64,000 nt of DNA from UBA1794 sp050946375 (GTDB lineage Bacteria > Bacteroidota > Bacteroidia > Bacteroidales > Bacteroidaceae). The translations under genes were made by a program, and so were the position numbers. Positions 26,223 to 35,209 of the stretch are shown one piece after another (the stretch's first letter is position 1; each line of letters opens with the position of its first letter). Where the stretch lies: positions 191,985 through 255,984 of the forward strand of contig JBMNUT010000003.1 of the NCBI GenBank assembly GCA_050946375.1. The letters run 5' to 3'. The notes under the pieces are model-generated. The model made no database searches, had not been told where the DNA came from, and saw only the letters and a program-made list of their open reading frames with translations.

Positions 26223-28337
26223 ATGAATAAACATTGGATGAAAACTTCATTGGTGGCCGCTTCGCTGGGAATGGCGGCCCTGTCTCCGCTGTTGGCGGCC
26301 GGAGTTCCGGACGCGGACAGCAGCGAGAAAAAGGAAATCCTCACGCCTGAGCTGCTCTGGTCTATGGGGCGCTTGGGAGGGGTGAGTGCGGAGTCAGTCT
26401 CTCCGGACAAGACTAAGATACTTTATACGGTAACTTATACCGACTGGAAGACCGAAAAATCGGTTACGCGCATATACCTTTCGGTTGTGCCTTCGGCTGC
26501 AGCCGGAGAGAAGGGTGCCGTGGAGGAAGCGCTCATGCTGGGCGAAGGAAGCCAGCCCGTATGGATTAAGAACGGGGAGAAGGTGGCTTTCCTCTCTTCC
26601 GAAGGCGGAAGGTCGCAAATCTGGGAAATGAATCCCGACGGAAGCGGGCGCCGCAAGCTGTCGGACTACCTGGGTGATATAGAAGGCTTCTCCTTTTCGC
26701 CTGACGGGAAGAAGGTTTTGTTTACGGCGCAGGTGAAAGTGGGGCAGACCGTGGAGGATATGTATCCGGACCTGCCCAAGGCGTCCGGCAAGATTGCCGA
26801 CGACTTGATGTATCTGCACTGGGATGAGTGGGTAGAGACGGTGCCTCATCCGTTTTGGGCTTCCTTCGACGGGGAAAAGGTAGGCGAGGCCACCGATTTG
26901 CTGAAAGGCGAGCCCTACGAGAGCCCGATGAAGCCGTTCGGAGGCATGGAGCAGCTGGCGTGGGTGCCATCGTCGGACGCGATAATCTATACGTGCCGCA
27001 AGAAAGTAGGCCGTGATTATGCGCTTTCTACCAACTCGGATTTGTATATCTATGACCTTTCGTCCGGATTGTCCCGCAACCTGACGTTGGGCAACGGCGG
27101 TTATGACCAAAACCCCGTGTTCGGTCCGGATTCGTCGCTGGTGGCTTGGCTCAGCATGGAGCGTGACGGGTACGAAAGCGACTTGTCGCGCCTGTGCGTG
27201 CTCAATATTTATTCGCGCACGCCGCACTTCTTGAGCCATGAGTTCCCCTCGAACGTGGAAAAGATGTGCTGGAGCCGCGACGGGAAGACGATGTATTTCT
27301 CCGGAGTATGGCATGGAACGAAACAAATCTATGCGCTCGACATGAAAACCGAGAAGATTCGTCCTCTGACTTCGGGGCATTATGATTATTCGCTCATAGG
27401 ACTTGGACCGGAAGGTACGCTGATAGCTTCGCGTCACTCGCTGAGTGAGGCCGACGAGCTGTACTGTGTGGACATAACCACGGGGCAGCCCCGGGCGATT
27501 ACGAGCATAAACGGGGAAATCTTCAGCCGTCTGTCGCTGGGCAAGGTGGAAGAACGCTGGATTACGACTACGGATAACAAGAAGATGCTGGTGTGGGTCG
27601 TGTTCCCTCCCGAGTTTGATTCGTCGAAGAAGTACCCGGCCGTGCTTTATTGCGAAGGTGGTCCTCAAAGTCCGGTGAGCCAGTTCTGGTCGTACCGCTG
27701 GAACATTCAGACGCTTGCGGCTGCGGGCTATATTTATGTCATGCCCAACCGCCGCGGTATGCCCGGCTTTGGGGTGGAATGGAATGAGGAAATCAGCGGC
27801 GACTACGGCGGGCAGTGCATGAAGGACTACCTGACGGCTATCGACTCGATAGCGGCAGAGCCGTATGTCGATGCAGACCGGTTGGGTTGCGTAGGCGCCA
27901 GCTTCGGCGGCTTCTCGGTCTATTGGTTGGCGGGCCATCACGAAAAGCGTTTCAAGGCTTTCATTGCGCACGACGGGCTGTTCAATCTGGAGCAGCAATA
28001 TGTGGAAACGGAAGAAAAGTGGTTCCCTAACTGGGACTTGGGCGGTCCTTTCTGGGAGAGAGACGGAGAGAACAAGACGATTGAGAAAAGCTATTCGCAG
28101 TCGCCGCATCTCTTTGTGAAAAACTGGGATACGCCGATTCTCTGCATTCATGGCGTAAAGGACTATCGTGTACTGGCTTCGCAGGGAATGGCGGCATTCA
28201 GCGCAGCGCGCCTGCTGGACATACCGGCTGAGCTGCTTCTGTATCCGGACGAAAACCACTGGGTGCTGAAACCGCAGAACTCCATACTTTGGTACCGCAC
28301 GTTCAACAAATGGCTGGATAAGTGGCTGAAGAAGTGA
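26223..28337 (+). CDS. S9 family prolyl oligopeptidase-type peptidase (secreted)
   Basis: A 704-residue exported serine peptidase. A signal peptide covers about residues 1-26 (ending SPLLAAG). An N-terminal beta-propeller with WD40/PD40-like blades (GFSFSPDGKKVLFTA, WSRDGKTMYFSG) is followed by an alpha/beta-hydrolase domain. The triad is visible: S560 in GASFGGFS, D647 in HGVKDYR, H679 in DENHWV. It resembles dipeptidyl-peptidase IV/V and acylaminoacyl peptidases of Bacteroidota. It probably trims peptides in the periplasm. It is monocistronic, with its own promoter and terminators downstream. Confidence 0.92.
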   Translation: MNKHWMKTSLVAASLGMAALSPLLAAGVPDADSSEKKEILTPELLWSMGRLGGVSAESVSPDKTKILYTVTYTDWKTEKSVTRIYLSVVPSAAAGEKGAVEEALMLGEGSQPVWIKNGEKVAFLSSEGGRSQIWEMNPDGSGRRKLSDYLGDIEGFSFSPDGKKVLFTAQVKVGQTVEDMYPDLPKASGKIADDLMYLHWDEWVETVPHPFWASFDGEKVGEATDLLKGEPYESPMKPFGGMEQLAWVPSSDAIIYTCRKKVGRDYALSTNSDLYIYDLSSGLSRNLTLGNGGYDQNPVFGPDSSLVAWLSMERDGYESDLSRLCVLNIYSRTPHFLSHEFPSNVEKMCWSRDGKTMYFSGVWHGTKQIYALDMKTEKIRPLTSGHYDYSLIGLGPEGTLIASRHSLSEADELYCVDITTGQPRAITSINGEIFSRLSLGKVEERWITTTDNKKMLVWVVFPPEFDSSKKYPAVLYCEGGPQSPVSQFWSYRWNIQTLAAAGYIYVMPNRRGMPGFGVEWNEEISGDYGGQCMKDYLTAIDSIAAEPYVDADRLGCVGASFGGFSVYWLAGHHEKRFKAFIAHDGLFNLEQQYVETEEKWFPNWDLGGPFWERDGENKTIEKSYSQSPHLFVKNWDTPILCIHGVKDYRVLASQGMAAFSAARLLDIPAELLLYPDENHWVLKPQNSILWYRTFNKWLDKWLKK

Positions 28338-28344
28338 TATGAAC

Positions 28345-28380
28345 AACGTACCCTTGTCCGAAAAGAGGACAAGGGTATGT
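28345..28380 (+). terminator. Hairpin after the S9 peptidase gene
   Basis: Stem GTACCCTTGTCC (28348-28359) with GGACAAGGGTAT (28367-28378). The T run that follows is poor (GTTGCTTTT), so this may be a transcript-end stabiliser rather than a full terminator. Confidence 0.6.
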
Positions 28381-28426
28381 TGCTTTTGGGCGGACGTTCT
28401 TGCGAAACGCGAGGAACGGCCTTATA

Positions 28427-28490
28427 AAAAGGTCTGCATGAATCGGGAAATTAGTGAAATGCTTTTTCCAGATTCATGCAGACTTTTTTT
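28427..28490. terminator. Bidirectional terminator between convergent genes
   Basis: A 13-bp perfect stem, GTCTGCATGAATC (28432-28444) with GATTCATGCAGAC (28471-28483), with seven T after it on the plus strand and AAAAAGG before it, which gives a U run on the minus strand. It can end both the S9 peptidase transcript and the phoH-to-TPR transcript. Confidence 0.85.
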
Positions 28491-28524
28491 GTATTCCGCA
28501 GGTACGGATTATTGGGAGGGTAGT

Positions 28525-30825
28525 CTATGGATTGTGGGTGACTCCGTTCTGCAGCAGGTCGGTCATGAGGGGAATGTCGTCTTCGGCTATGCCTGCCTGT
28601 ATGAGGTGAGGCGAGTCTTTCTCGAGGGTGGCGCGGAATGTCTCGAAATCGGGGTATAACGCCATGGCTTTCGAGTAGAGTCTGATGGCTTCCGGTACCC
28701 GTTTGAGGGCCCAGTGGGTATGGGCTGCGTTTAAATAATCTTCGCGGGTGGGTGTTGGCTGAGAGAGTAGTTTCTCGTAGTAGTGCATGGCCTGGTCGAA
28801 TTTCTCGCTTAAAAAGAAGCACCAGGCAATGTTTCGCCACGGGCGCGCTGACTGTTCGTTGAGGAACTCGGCCTCGAAGAACAATTTCATGGCCTCATCC
28901 ATCCGTTCCATGAGCAGCAGGCACGTGCCGGTCTGCATCAATAGGGAGAGCGAGGGCTTCCCTTGGCTCAAGGTGCGCAACCGTTGAAAATAAGTGAGTG
29001 CTTCTGCGTAATTGCCCATCTTCCGGGCGCAATATGCCTGCCCCTTCAGGGTCCATTTGCTGTCAGGGGCTATCAGGTCGGCCTGCGAATAGGCTTTTAG
29101 CGCTTCGGCGTATTTTTCCTGTTGCTGGAGGCAAAAGCCGAGTTTCTGATAGATTTCGGCAGTGGCCGCCTGCGTACTGTCGGCGCGGGCAAACCGCTCG
29201 TATATTTTTTCTGCCTCACTCCACAAATCTTTACGGAAGAAGAATTCGCCGAAAGTCAGGAGGGTTTCCCGGTTGTTCAGTGCTTCTTCCAGCAAGGGGC
29301 TGTTGAACAAATCGAGCGCGGTGCGGAAGATGTTGGGAAACTCCTTGTGGCGGCTGTATAAATTGAAGAAGCGGTACAAGTCTTGTACATAGTGTTGCAA
29401 CAAGGTCTTGAACTGGGTTTGTTTTTTTCCGCTCTCTTTCTGCAACTGTTCCATGATGCCCGATGAGAGGTTTTGCAGAACCATGTTTCGTTGGGCTTCC
29501 GGTATGTGGAAAAGGGTCATGAGGAACGAATACTTGTCGCTGTCGCACATCGTGTCGAGTTGGTCTACCAACAGCAAGAGTTCGATAGCAGATTTTCGTT
29601 GCGCTTCGGGTTGTTGCAGAACGGAGCGCAGCAATTCGGGTTGCATGAAGCTGAACGGCAGCAACCAGGCATATAGTTCGCGAAAGAAAGGGTAGTTTTT
29701 GATTTGGGCAAAGGAGGAAAGGAACACATCTTCCCCTTCTTCCATCATGTGCTGCAGTTCTTCTATCATGTCCTGCATGCCCAATTCTTTCATTCCTTCT
29801 TCCCATTCGGGATTTTTCCCCGGCTTTTCGCTCCAGAACGTGTCGTCGCCCAGGTGGAACTTGTCCATCTGATTTTTTGTCCGCTTCAGGAAGTCCGGTA
29901 AAATCTCTTCTTTTATGCGGATTTCTGTCTTGGGGCTTTCGCGGCTGTAGAGGAGCTGCAGTTGCAAAAGGGAGAGGGAAGAGGAAAAACGGGGCTGGTC
30001 GTTCAGCAGTTTGTAGAGGGCTACGATGTTGGGGTACAAGGGTATCCGCGTGGAATACAGGTAGCCGACGAGGGCAACTGCCGTCAGTATGCGGACATAG
30101 AGGGCCGGTTCTTCTTGCAGGTTCAGCGCCGTAGTGGTAAAAGAAGAAGCGTTTTGGGGAGTATCGCCGGGCTTTTGCAGCAGAAGTTGCAGCAGGAGTT
30201 CTACTTTCAATGGGTCGAAATGGTCGAACAGGGATAGATTTATCGCACTAATAAAGAGCTGTTTGTCGGAAGACAGGATGCTTTCGGAAGCAACCAGCGC
30301 CTGTGCGTTTTCTTTGTCGGCCGTGTTCCAAAAAAATGAGGCCCATGTCGCATAGAAAAGTTCCCGTATTGTTTGCTCGTGCTTCTCGGCCGATGCGGTA
30401 AGGCTTTGCAGGTCGGCGTTGGAAAGTGCGGTGGGATTGGGCTCGAGGCTCTTGTATAATTCCAGTTCGAGCGTATAGTCCTGGAGGGAACGCGGGGGGC
30501 GTTTCTCTTGAGTACGCAGGTGTTCGGCCAAAAGTATGGATTCACTTTGGCGGAAGTGGAGCAGTCTTATCCGGTCGCTCAGCTGATAAGTACGGGTAAG
30601 TAGCTGCCGATGCAGCGGATGCCGCTGGGGGTCTTCCGAACCGCTCCTCAGGTAGGACAACATATATTCGTATGAAGTCTTGATGTCCTCCAGTTCTTCC
30701 TGCAGCGACCAGTCGTTGATTCCGTGAAGGAAGGTAGTGAGTTGCGCTAATGCGGAGGAGAGTTCTTTTCGGTCCAGCAGGGTTATGATTCTGCGGTACT
30801 GTTGGCGAATGCTTTCCGGTGCCAT
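28525..30825 (-). CDS. Large cytoplasmic tetratricopeptide repeat protein
   Basis: A 766-residue, mostly helical protein without a signal peptide. The C-terminal third has clear TPR units (AEKIYERFARAD, YAEALKAYSQADLIAPDSKW, FDQAMHYYEKLLSQPTP, AIRLYSKAMALYPDF). The N-terminal two thirds have no recognised domain. The ATG at 30825 (MAPESIRQQYRR) lies 4 bases after the aroE stop and is chosen over an in-frame ATG at 30864 inside aroE. Function unknown; co-transcribed with aroE. Confidence 0.8.
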   Translation of the reverse strand: MAPESIRQQYRRIITLLDRKELSSALAQLTTFLHGINDWSLQEELEDIKTSYEYMLSYLRSGSEDPQRHPLHRQLLTRTYQLSDRIRLLHFRQSESILLAEHLRTQEKRPPRSLQDYTLELELYKSLEPNPTALSNADLQSLTASAEKHEQTIRELFYATWASFFWNTADKENAQALVASESILSSDKQLFISAINLSLFDHFDPLKVELLLQLLLQKPGDTPQNASSFTTTALNLQEEPALYVRILTAVALVGYLYSTRIPLYPNIVALYKLLNDQPRFSSSLSLLQLQLLYSRESPKTEIRIKEEILPDFLKRTKNQMDKFHLGDDTFWSEKPGKNPEWEEGMKELGMQDMIEELQHMMEEGEDVFLSSFAQIKNYPFFRELYAWLLPFSFMQPELLRSVLQQPEAQRKSAIELLLLVDQLDTMCDSDKYSFLMTLFHIPEAQRNMVLQNLSSGIMEQLQKESGKKQTQFKTLLQHYVQDLYRFFNLYSRHKEFPNIFRTALDLFNSPLLEEALNNRETLLTFGEFFFRKDLWSEAEKIYERFARADSTQAATAEIYQKLGFCLQQQEKYAEALKAYSQADLIAPDSKWTLKGQAYCARKMGNYAEALTYFQRLRTLSQGKPSLSLLMQTGTCLLLMERMDEAMKLFFEAEFLNEQSARPWRNIAWCFFLSEKFDQAMHYYEKLLSQPTPTREDYLNAAHTHWALKRVPEAIRLYSKAMALYPDFETFRATLEKDSPHLIQAGIAEDDIPLMTDLLQNGVTHNP

Positions 30826-30829
30826 GGCG

Positions 30830-31579
30830 TTACTTCTTTCCCTGCCAGATGTCCCAGGCAGCATAGGCCTGAAGCAGCAGCATTTCCAAGCCGTTTTTCA
30901 CGGTGGCGCCTTGCTTGGCTCCGTTTTTCATAAAGAGTGTGTTCTCGGGGTTGTAGATCAAATCATAAAGAAGATGTTCCTTGCCAAGGGCTTCGTAGGG
31001 CAGGTCGGGGCAAACATCTTCAATGGGAAACATGCCGAGGGGGGTGGTATTGACAATTACGGTATATTCCTTGAGCAGTTCCGGCGTGACTTTGTCGTAC
31101 GTGATGCTCCGTTCTTTCCCTTCTTTGCGGGAGACGAACAAGGTTTCTATGCCGAGCTGCCGCAATCCATGGTCTACTGCTTTCGACGCGCCTCCGGTGC
31201 CTAATATCAGGGCCTTGCGGTGGTGTGGCTTGAGCAGCGGGGATATTGACTCGGTGAAGCCGATGATGTCGGAATTATATCCGGTCAGATGCAGCTTGTC
31301 CTTTGTGTGGGTAATTTTAATGACATTGACCGCTTTGATTTCGGATGCTGAGGAATCGAGACTGTCCAAGTAGGGGATGACCTTTTCCTTGTAGGGAATG
31401 GTTACGTTTAATCCGCGCAATTCCGGGTTTGATTCTATGACTTCCATGAAATCCTCAATCGACGGAATTTCAAAGTTGCGGTATTCTGCATTGATTTTCT
31501 CTGCGGCAAACTTCTCATTGAAGAAGCTGCGTGAGAAAGAGTGCTTCAAAGGATATCCGATAAGTCCGTATAAGTCCAT
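30830..31579 (-). CDS. aroE: Shikimate dehydrogenase
   Basis: A 249-residue enzyme reducing 3-dehydroshikimate to shikimate in aromatic amino-acid synthesis. Motifs: YPLKHSFSRSFFNEKF (shikimate-binding serines), NVTIPYKEKV (catalytic lysine), LILGTGGASKAVDHGL (dinucleotide fold), and NTTPLGMFP. It lies 19 bases after menG and 4 bases before the TPR gene. Confidence 0.94.
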   Translation of the reverse strand: MDLYGLIGYPLKHSFSRSFFNEKFAAEKINAEYRNFEIPSIEDFMEVIESNPELRGLNVTIPYKEKVIPYLDSLDSSASEIKAVNVIKITHTKDKLHLTGYNSDIIGFTESISPLLKPHHRKALILGTGGASKAVDHGLRQLGIETLFVSRKEGKERSITYDKVTPELLKEYTVIVNTTPLGMFPIEDVCPDLPYEALGKEHLLYDLIYNPENTLFMKNGAKQGATVKNGLEMLLLQAYAAWDIWQGKK

Positions 31580-31598
31580 GGTGTTCGCTTGTTCGAAT

Positions 31599-32336
31599 TT
31601 ATTTTTCAGCCGTATAAAGGGTACAAATCCCGCAAGTCAATTGCTGAAAAGTGGCGCGGGAAAAACCGTTTTTCTGCAGTACTTTCCGCATAATCTCTCC
31701 TTGTGGAAAGGCCTGAATGCTGGAGGGAAGATAGGTATAGGCGCAGCGGTCGTGGGAGAGTAGCCGTCCGATGGTGGGAATCACCCAGCGGCTATATAAA
31801 TGGTAGAGCTGTTTCATGGGAAAATGTTCCGGTGTGGTCAGCTCAAGGATGACGAATTTTCCGCCGGGCCTTAGTACCCGGTGAATTTCCTGCAGCCCTT
31901 TGTCCAGATTCTCGAAGTTGCGTATTCCGAAAGCTACCGTGATGGCGTCGAAACTGTTGTCCGCAAATGAGAGTTGGGTGCAGTCTTCCCGTGCAAAAGT
32001 GATGCGTTCTGTAAGGCCAGCTTTTGCCGCTTTTTTTCGTCCGATTTGCATCATTCCTTCAGAAATGTCGGTGGCAATCAGTTTTTGGGGATTAAGCATC
32101 CGGCAGGCCAGCAGTGCAAAGTCTCCCGTACCGGTAGCCACGTCCATCATTTCCTGCGGATGATGGGGCAGAAGTGTGCGTAGTGCTTTTTTACGCCACT
32201 GCCGGTCGATGCCCCACGACAAGTAGTGATTCAAGCGGTCATAGGCATGAGCGATGTGGTCGAACATCGTCTCCACTTGCTTGGCCTTGCTTCCTTCAGG
32301 GGAATAGGGCTTGATTTTATCTTGTGCGTAGTTCAT
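31599..32336 (-). CDS. menG: Demethylmenaquinone methyltransferase (UbiE/MenG)
   Basis: A 245-residue SAM-dependent methyltransferase for the last step of menaquinone synthesis. Seen: FDHIAHAYDRLNHYLSWGID, the SAM motif MMDVATGTGDFALLA, AFGIRNFENLDKGLQEIHRVLRPGG, and the UbiE signature YLPSSIQAFPQGE. Bacteroides use menaquinone, and menA is also in this window at 56217. It lies 23 bases after purC. Confidence 0.93.
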   Translation of the reverse strand: MNYAQDKIKPYSPEGSKAKQVETMFDHIAHAYDRLNHYLSWGIDRQWRKKALRTLLPHHPQEMMDVATGTGDFALLACRMLNPQKLIATDISEGMMQIGRKKAAKAGLTERITFAREDCTQLSFADNSFDAITVAFGIRNFENLDKGLQEIHRVLRPGGKFVILELTTPEHFPMKQLYHLYSRWVIPTIGRLLSHDRCAYTYLPSSIQAFPQGEIMRKVLQKNGFSRATFQQLTCGICTLYTAEK

Positions 32337-32359
32337 CGACTGACAGTGTAGTAACAGGG

Positions 32360-33316
32360 TTATTTACGGGAAGCGAGGAACGCTTTTACGTTATTCTCTA
32401 TGCGGGCGGCCAAATCTTCAGAGGTTGCTTCTTTTTTGAAGGGCTCGCCTACGATGTGCTCATACAGCTCTATGTAGCGTTCGCTTACGCTGTTGACGTA
32501 TTCGTCCGTCATTTCGGGCACTTGTTCTCCCGGTTTTCCCATAAAGCCATGCTCTATCAGCCATTGGCGCACGAACTCTTTGGAAAGCTGGCGCTGCGGC
32601 TCGCCTTTTTCGAACTTCTCTTCGTAGCCTTCGGCATAGAAATAACGGGAAGAGTCGGGGGTATGAATCTCGTCAATGAGGTATATTTGGTTGTTGTCTT
32701 TCCGCTTTCCGAATTCATACTTGGTATCTACCAGAATAAGTCCCTTGGCAGCTGCGATTTCGGTGCCGCGCTGGAAGAGTTGGCGCGTGTACTTTTCGAT
32801 TTGTTCGTAGTCTTCTTTGCTCACTAAGCCCTGGGCTATGATTTCTTCTTTCGAGATGTTCTCGTCGTGTCCGGCTTCGGCTTTGGTCGTCGGGGTAATA
32901 ATCGGCTCGGGGAAGCGCTGGTTCTCTTTCATGCCCTCGGGCAGTGTAACTCCGCAAAGCGAGCGGCAACCGGCCTTATACTCGCGCCATGCGCTGCCCG
33001 TAAGATAGCCGCGTATGATCATTTCTACCCGGAAGCCTTCGCATTTGACGCCTACCGTTACCATAGGATCCGGGGTTGCAATTTTCCAGTTCGGCACGAT
33101 GTCGGCCGTTGCATCGAGGAATTTGGCGGCAATCTGGTTCAGGACTTGTCCTTTGTAAGGGATACCTTTGGGCAATACGACGTCGAAAGCGGATATGCGG
33201 TCGGTCGCAACCATGACGAGCAGTTCATCATTGATGTCGTACACATCGCGTACTTTGCCATGATATACGCTCTTTTGTCCTTCGAAATGGAAGTCTGTGT
33301 GAGTTAAAGCATTCAT
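32360..33316 (-). CDS. purC: Phosphoribosylaminoimidazole-succinocarboxamide synthase
   Basis: A 318-residue SAICAR synthetase of purine biosynthesis, of the longer type found in Bacteroidota and eukaryotes. Seen: YHGKVRDVYDI, TDRISAFDVVLPKGIPYKGQ, VEMIIRGYLTGSAWREY, LPEGMKENQRFPEPIITPTTK, and LVDTKYEFG. It starts 106 bases upstream (in map terms) of the phoH stop, with its own candidate promoter at 33383-33390. Confidence 0.95.
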   Translation of the reverse strand: MNALTHTDFHFEGQKSVYHGKVRDVYDINDELLVMVATDRISAFDVVLPKGIPYKGQVLNQIAAKFLDATADIVPNWKIATPDPMVTVGVKCEGFRVEMIIRGYLTGSAWREYKAGCRSLCGVTLPEGMKENQRFPEPIITPTTKAEAGHDENISKEEIIAQGLVSKEDYEQIEKYTRQLFQRGTEIAAAKGLILVDTKYEFGKRKDNNQIYLIDEIHTPDSSRYFYAEGYEEKFEKGEPQRQLSKEFVRQWLIEHGFMGKPGEQVPEMTDEYVNSVSERYIELYEHIVGEPFKKEATSEDLAARIENNVKAFLASRK

Positions 33317-33382
33317 ATTTTATAAATAGGTTTAAGTTGTTTCTTTCGTTTCAGCCGACTGCGGAATCGGCATCCTGCTTCC

Positions 33383-33390
33383 CAAACATA
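33383..33390 (-). promoter_or_regulatory. Bacteroides-type -7 box for purC
   Basis: Minus-strand TATGTTTG fits TAnnTTTG, 67 bases before the purC start, in the gap between phoH and purC. It would give a leader containing a short GCCGA/TCGGC stem. Confidence 0.55.
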
Positions 33391-33422
33391 GGAAAGGGGC
33401 GGCCGTTGCTGGCGTCCGGTCC

Positions 33423-34394
33423 TTATGCTTTGTCTGTTTGAGCAAGTTTTTCTGCCTTTTTGTTGGAGTCGTCTTCGTAGGCCTCTACTATCCGCTGGAC
33501 CAGTTTGTGGCGGATAATATCCTTTTGGGTCAGTTCTACGAAACCGATTCCTTTCACTTTTTTCAGAATGCGCAGCGCATGCAGCAGTCCCGACTGTGCG
33601 CCCCGGGGCAAATCTATCTGCGTTGTATCGCCGGTCACGAGCATCTTGGTATTTGTCCCCATTCGGGTCAGGAACATACGCATCTGGGCTACGGTGCAGT
33701 TCTGCGCTTCGTCGAGCAGAACGATGGCGTCGTTCAGCGTCCGGCCGCGCATGAAAGCCAGAGGGGCAATCTGTATGATGTTGTTTTCCGTAAGTTCTTT
33801 CAGCCGTGCTGCGGGCAACATGTCTTGCAGTGCGTCGTAGAGAGGTTGCAGGAACGGGTCAACTTTTTCTTTCATATCGCCTGGTAGAAATCCCAGCTTC
33901 TCGCCTGCTTCGACTGCGGGGCGGCAGAGGACCAGGCGTTTTACGTGGCGTTCCTTCAGGGCGCGTACGGCTAATGCAATGCCTACGTAGGTCTTTCCGG
34001 TTCCGGCCGGACCGACGGCAAAAACCAAATCGTTCTTTGCAAACAAAGATACCATCTTTTCCTGGTTTTCTCCGTGTGCTTGAATCGGTTTGCTGCTCAT
34101 GTTGTACACAATCACCGCCTTGTCTTCCCGCAGGGGAAGGCCTTTGCCCTTTACGATTTCCAGAATCATCTCTTCCGTCAGCTGGTTGTAGGAAGTACAT
34201 GCTTCCTCCAGCTTATGAAAATGCGCTTCGAATGCGTTCAACTCATCCTCTTCGCCCAGCACCTTGAAGACGCGGTCGCGTGCCACGATGCGCAGTTTGG
34301 GGAAGAGTGCCTTGAGTATCTGCAAGTTCGAATTGCCTATGCCGTAAAAGATCTGCGGGTCGGCCTGATCCAGTGCTATGATTTTTTCTATCAT
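33423..34394 (-). CDS. PhoH family ATPase
   Basis: A 323-residue PhoH/YbeZ-like protein. An N-terminal KH-like domain precedes the ATPase: VGPAGTGKTYVGIALAV (Walker A), VLCRPAVEAGEKLGFLPGD, and IVLLDEAQNCT (Walker B), then VTGDTTQIDLP. Family members act in RNA metabolism with YbeY and ribosome maturation. The start at 34394 (MIEKIIALD) excludes 23 open-frame residues that overlap the promoter. The gene is divergent from the DUF5715 gene. Confidence 0.92.
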   Translation of the reverse strand: MIEKIIALDQADPQIFYGIGNSNLQILKALFPKLRIVARDRVFKVLGEEDELNAFEAHFHKLEEACTSYNQLTEEMILEIVKGKGLPLREDKAVIVYNMSSKPIQAHGENQEKMVSLFAKNDLVFAVGPAGTGKTYVGIALAVRALKERHVKRLVLCRPAVEAGEKLGFLPGDMKEKVDPFLQPLYDALQDMLPAARLKELTENNIIQIAPLAFMRGRTLNDAIVLLDEAQNCTVAQMRMFLTRMGTNTKMLVTGDTTQIDLPRGAQSGLLHALRILKKVKGIGFVELTQKDIIRHKLVQRIVEAYEDDSNKKAEKLAQTDKA

Positions 34395-34410
34395 ACTGTT
34401 CAAATCTTTG

Positions 34411-34418
34411 CAAAAGTA
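34411..34418 (-). promoter_or_regulatory. Bacteroides-type -7 box for phoH
   Basis: Minus-strand TACTTTTG fits TAnnTTTG and lies 16 bases before the phoH start codon. Confidence 0.6.
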
Positions 34419-34482
34419 ATGAATTGCAGGAATAATGAGGCCTTTTTGCCTTGCTTTTTTCAAGCATATCTTGATTTTGGCT

Positions 34483-34490
34483 TATCTTTG
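34483..34490 (+). promoter_or_regulatory. Bacteroides-type -7 box for the DUF5715 gene
   Basis: TATCTTTG fits TAnnTTTG exactly, 35 bases before the ATG at 34526. Confidence 0.65.
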
Positions 34491-34525
34491 CCCCGAAATT
34501 CTAAATTTGTTTTCCTATTTACCTT

Positions 34526-35209
34526 ATGAGAAAAGTGTTGACCAATGCCTTCCTTTGGGCCATTTGCTGCGGGCTGTTGTGTGCTGGCTGCAGCAAGGAG
34601 GAAGAGAAGGCGAAGGATATGTCTTTGAAAAGGAATAATCCCCATAACATAAAAGGTGTATGGAGTTATAAGAAAGTGTTCAACGACCATAACAAGATCC
34701 AGCTCCCTATGGCACAGAGCCTTGGCGTCCCTCTCATAGAGGGGCGGGATGCAGCCGAACACATGAAGCACCGTTTGCAGAAACTCGAAGGCGGACGTTA
34801 TTACGAGGTAGACTCCCTTACGCATTCCATTCCTTATCTTATTCCGCGCGCCGTAAATTGCCTGGACACCATCGGTGCCCGTTTTATCGATTCGCTTGCC
34901 AGCAAGGGATTGAACCCATACCGTATTACCGTAACCTCCGTACTCCGTACGCGCGAAGACGTGCGGAAACTTCGTGTGCGCAACCTGAATGCCGTAGAAA
35001 ACTCGGCCCACGTGCACGGAACGACTTTCGACGTTTCCTGGAAACGCTTCCAGCAAATTCCAGACCCCGACGGGCGGCCGCTTGAACCCGTATCGTGGGA
35101 TACGCTGAAGCTGGTGCTTTCCGAAGTCTTGCGCGACATGCAGGAAGAAAAGCTGTGCTACGTCAAATACGAACTGAAGCAGGGATGCTTCCATATTACG
35201 ACGCGATGA
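34526..35209 (+). CDS. DUF5715 family lipoprotein, M15-peptidase-like
   Basis: A 227-residue protein with a lipoprotein-type signal (hydrophobic residues 5-20, CAG before Cys22). The core contains TVTSVLRTREDVRKLR, then SAHVHGTTFDVSW, which matches the zinc-peptidase M15 pattern S-x-H-x-x-G-x-x-x-D, and CFHITTR near the C-terminus supplies a possible third histidine ligand. This layout is that of D-Ala-D-Ala carboxypeptidase/VanY-like folds, so it may act on peptidoglycan at the envelope. That activity is inferred. Its stop overlaps the start of the helicase gene by 4 bases. Confidence 0.8.
   Translation: MRKVLTNAFLWAICCGLLCAGCSKEEEKAKDMSLKRNNPHNIKGVWSYKKVFNDHNKIQLPMAQSLGVPLIEGRDAAEHMKHRLQKLEGGRYYEVDSLTHSIPYLIPRAVNCLDTIGARFIDSLASKGLNPYRITVTSVLRTREDVRKLRVRNLNAVENSAHVHGTTFDVSWKRFQQIPDPDGRPLEPVSWDTLKLVLSEVLRDMQEEKLCYVKYELKQGCFHITTR

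Noticed and set aside
24279..26234. A longer acyl-CoA synthetase starting at 26234
   Set aside because: The extra 103 residues come from the repeat cluster and promoter region and lack homology; the start at 25925 is used.
26394..28346. A 650-codon minus-strand open frame opposite the S9 peptidase gene
   Set aside because: It mirrors the peptidase codon use, has no domain and no ribosome-binding site. The plus-strand gene carries the catalytic triad and signal peptide.
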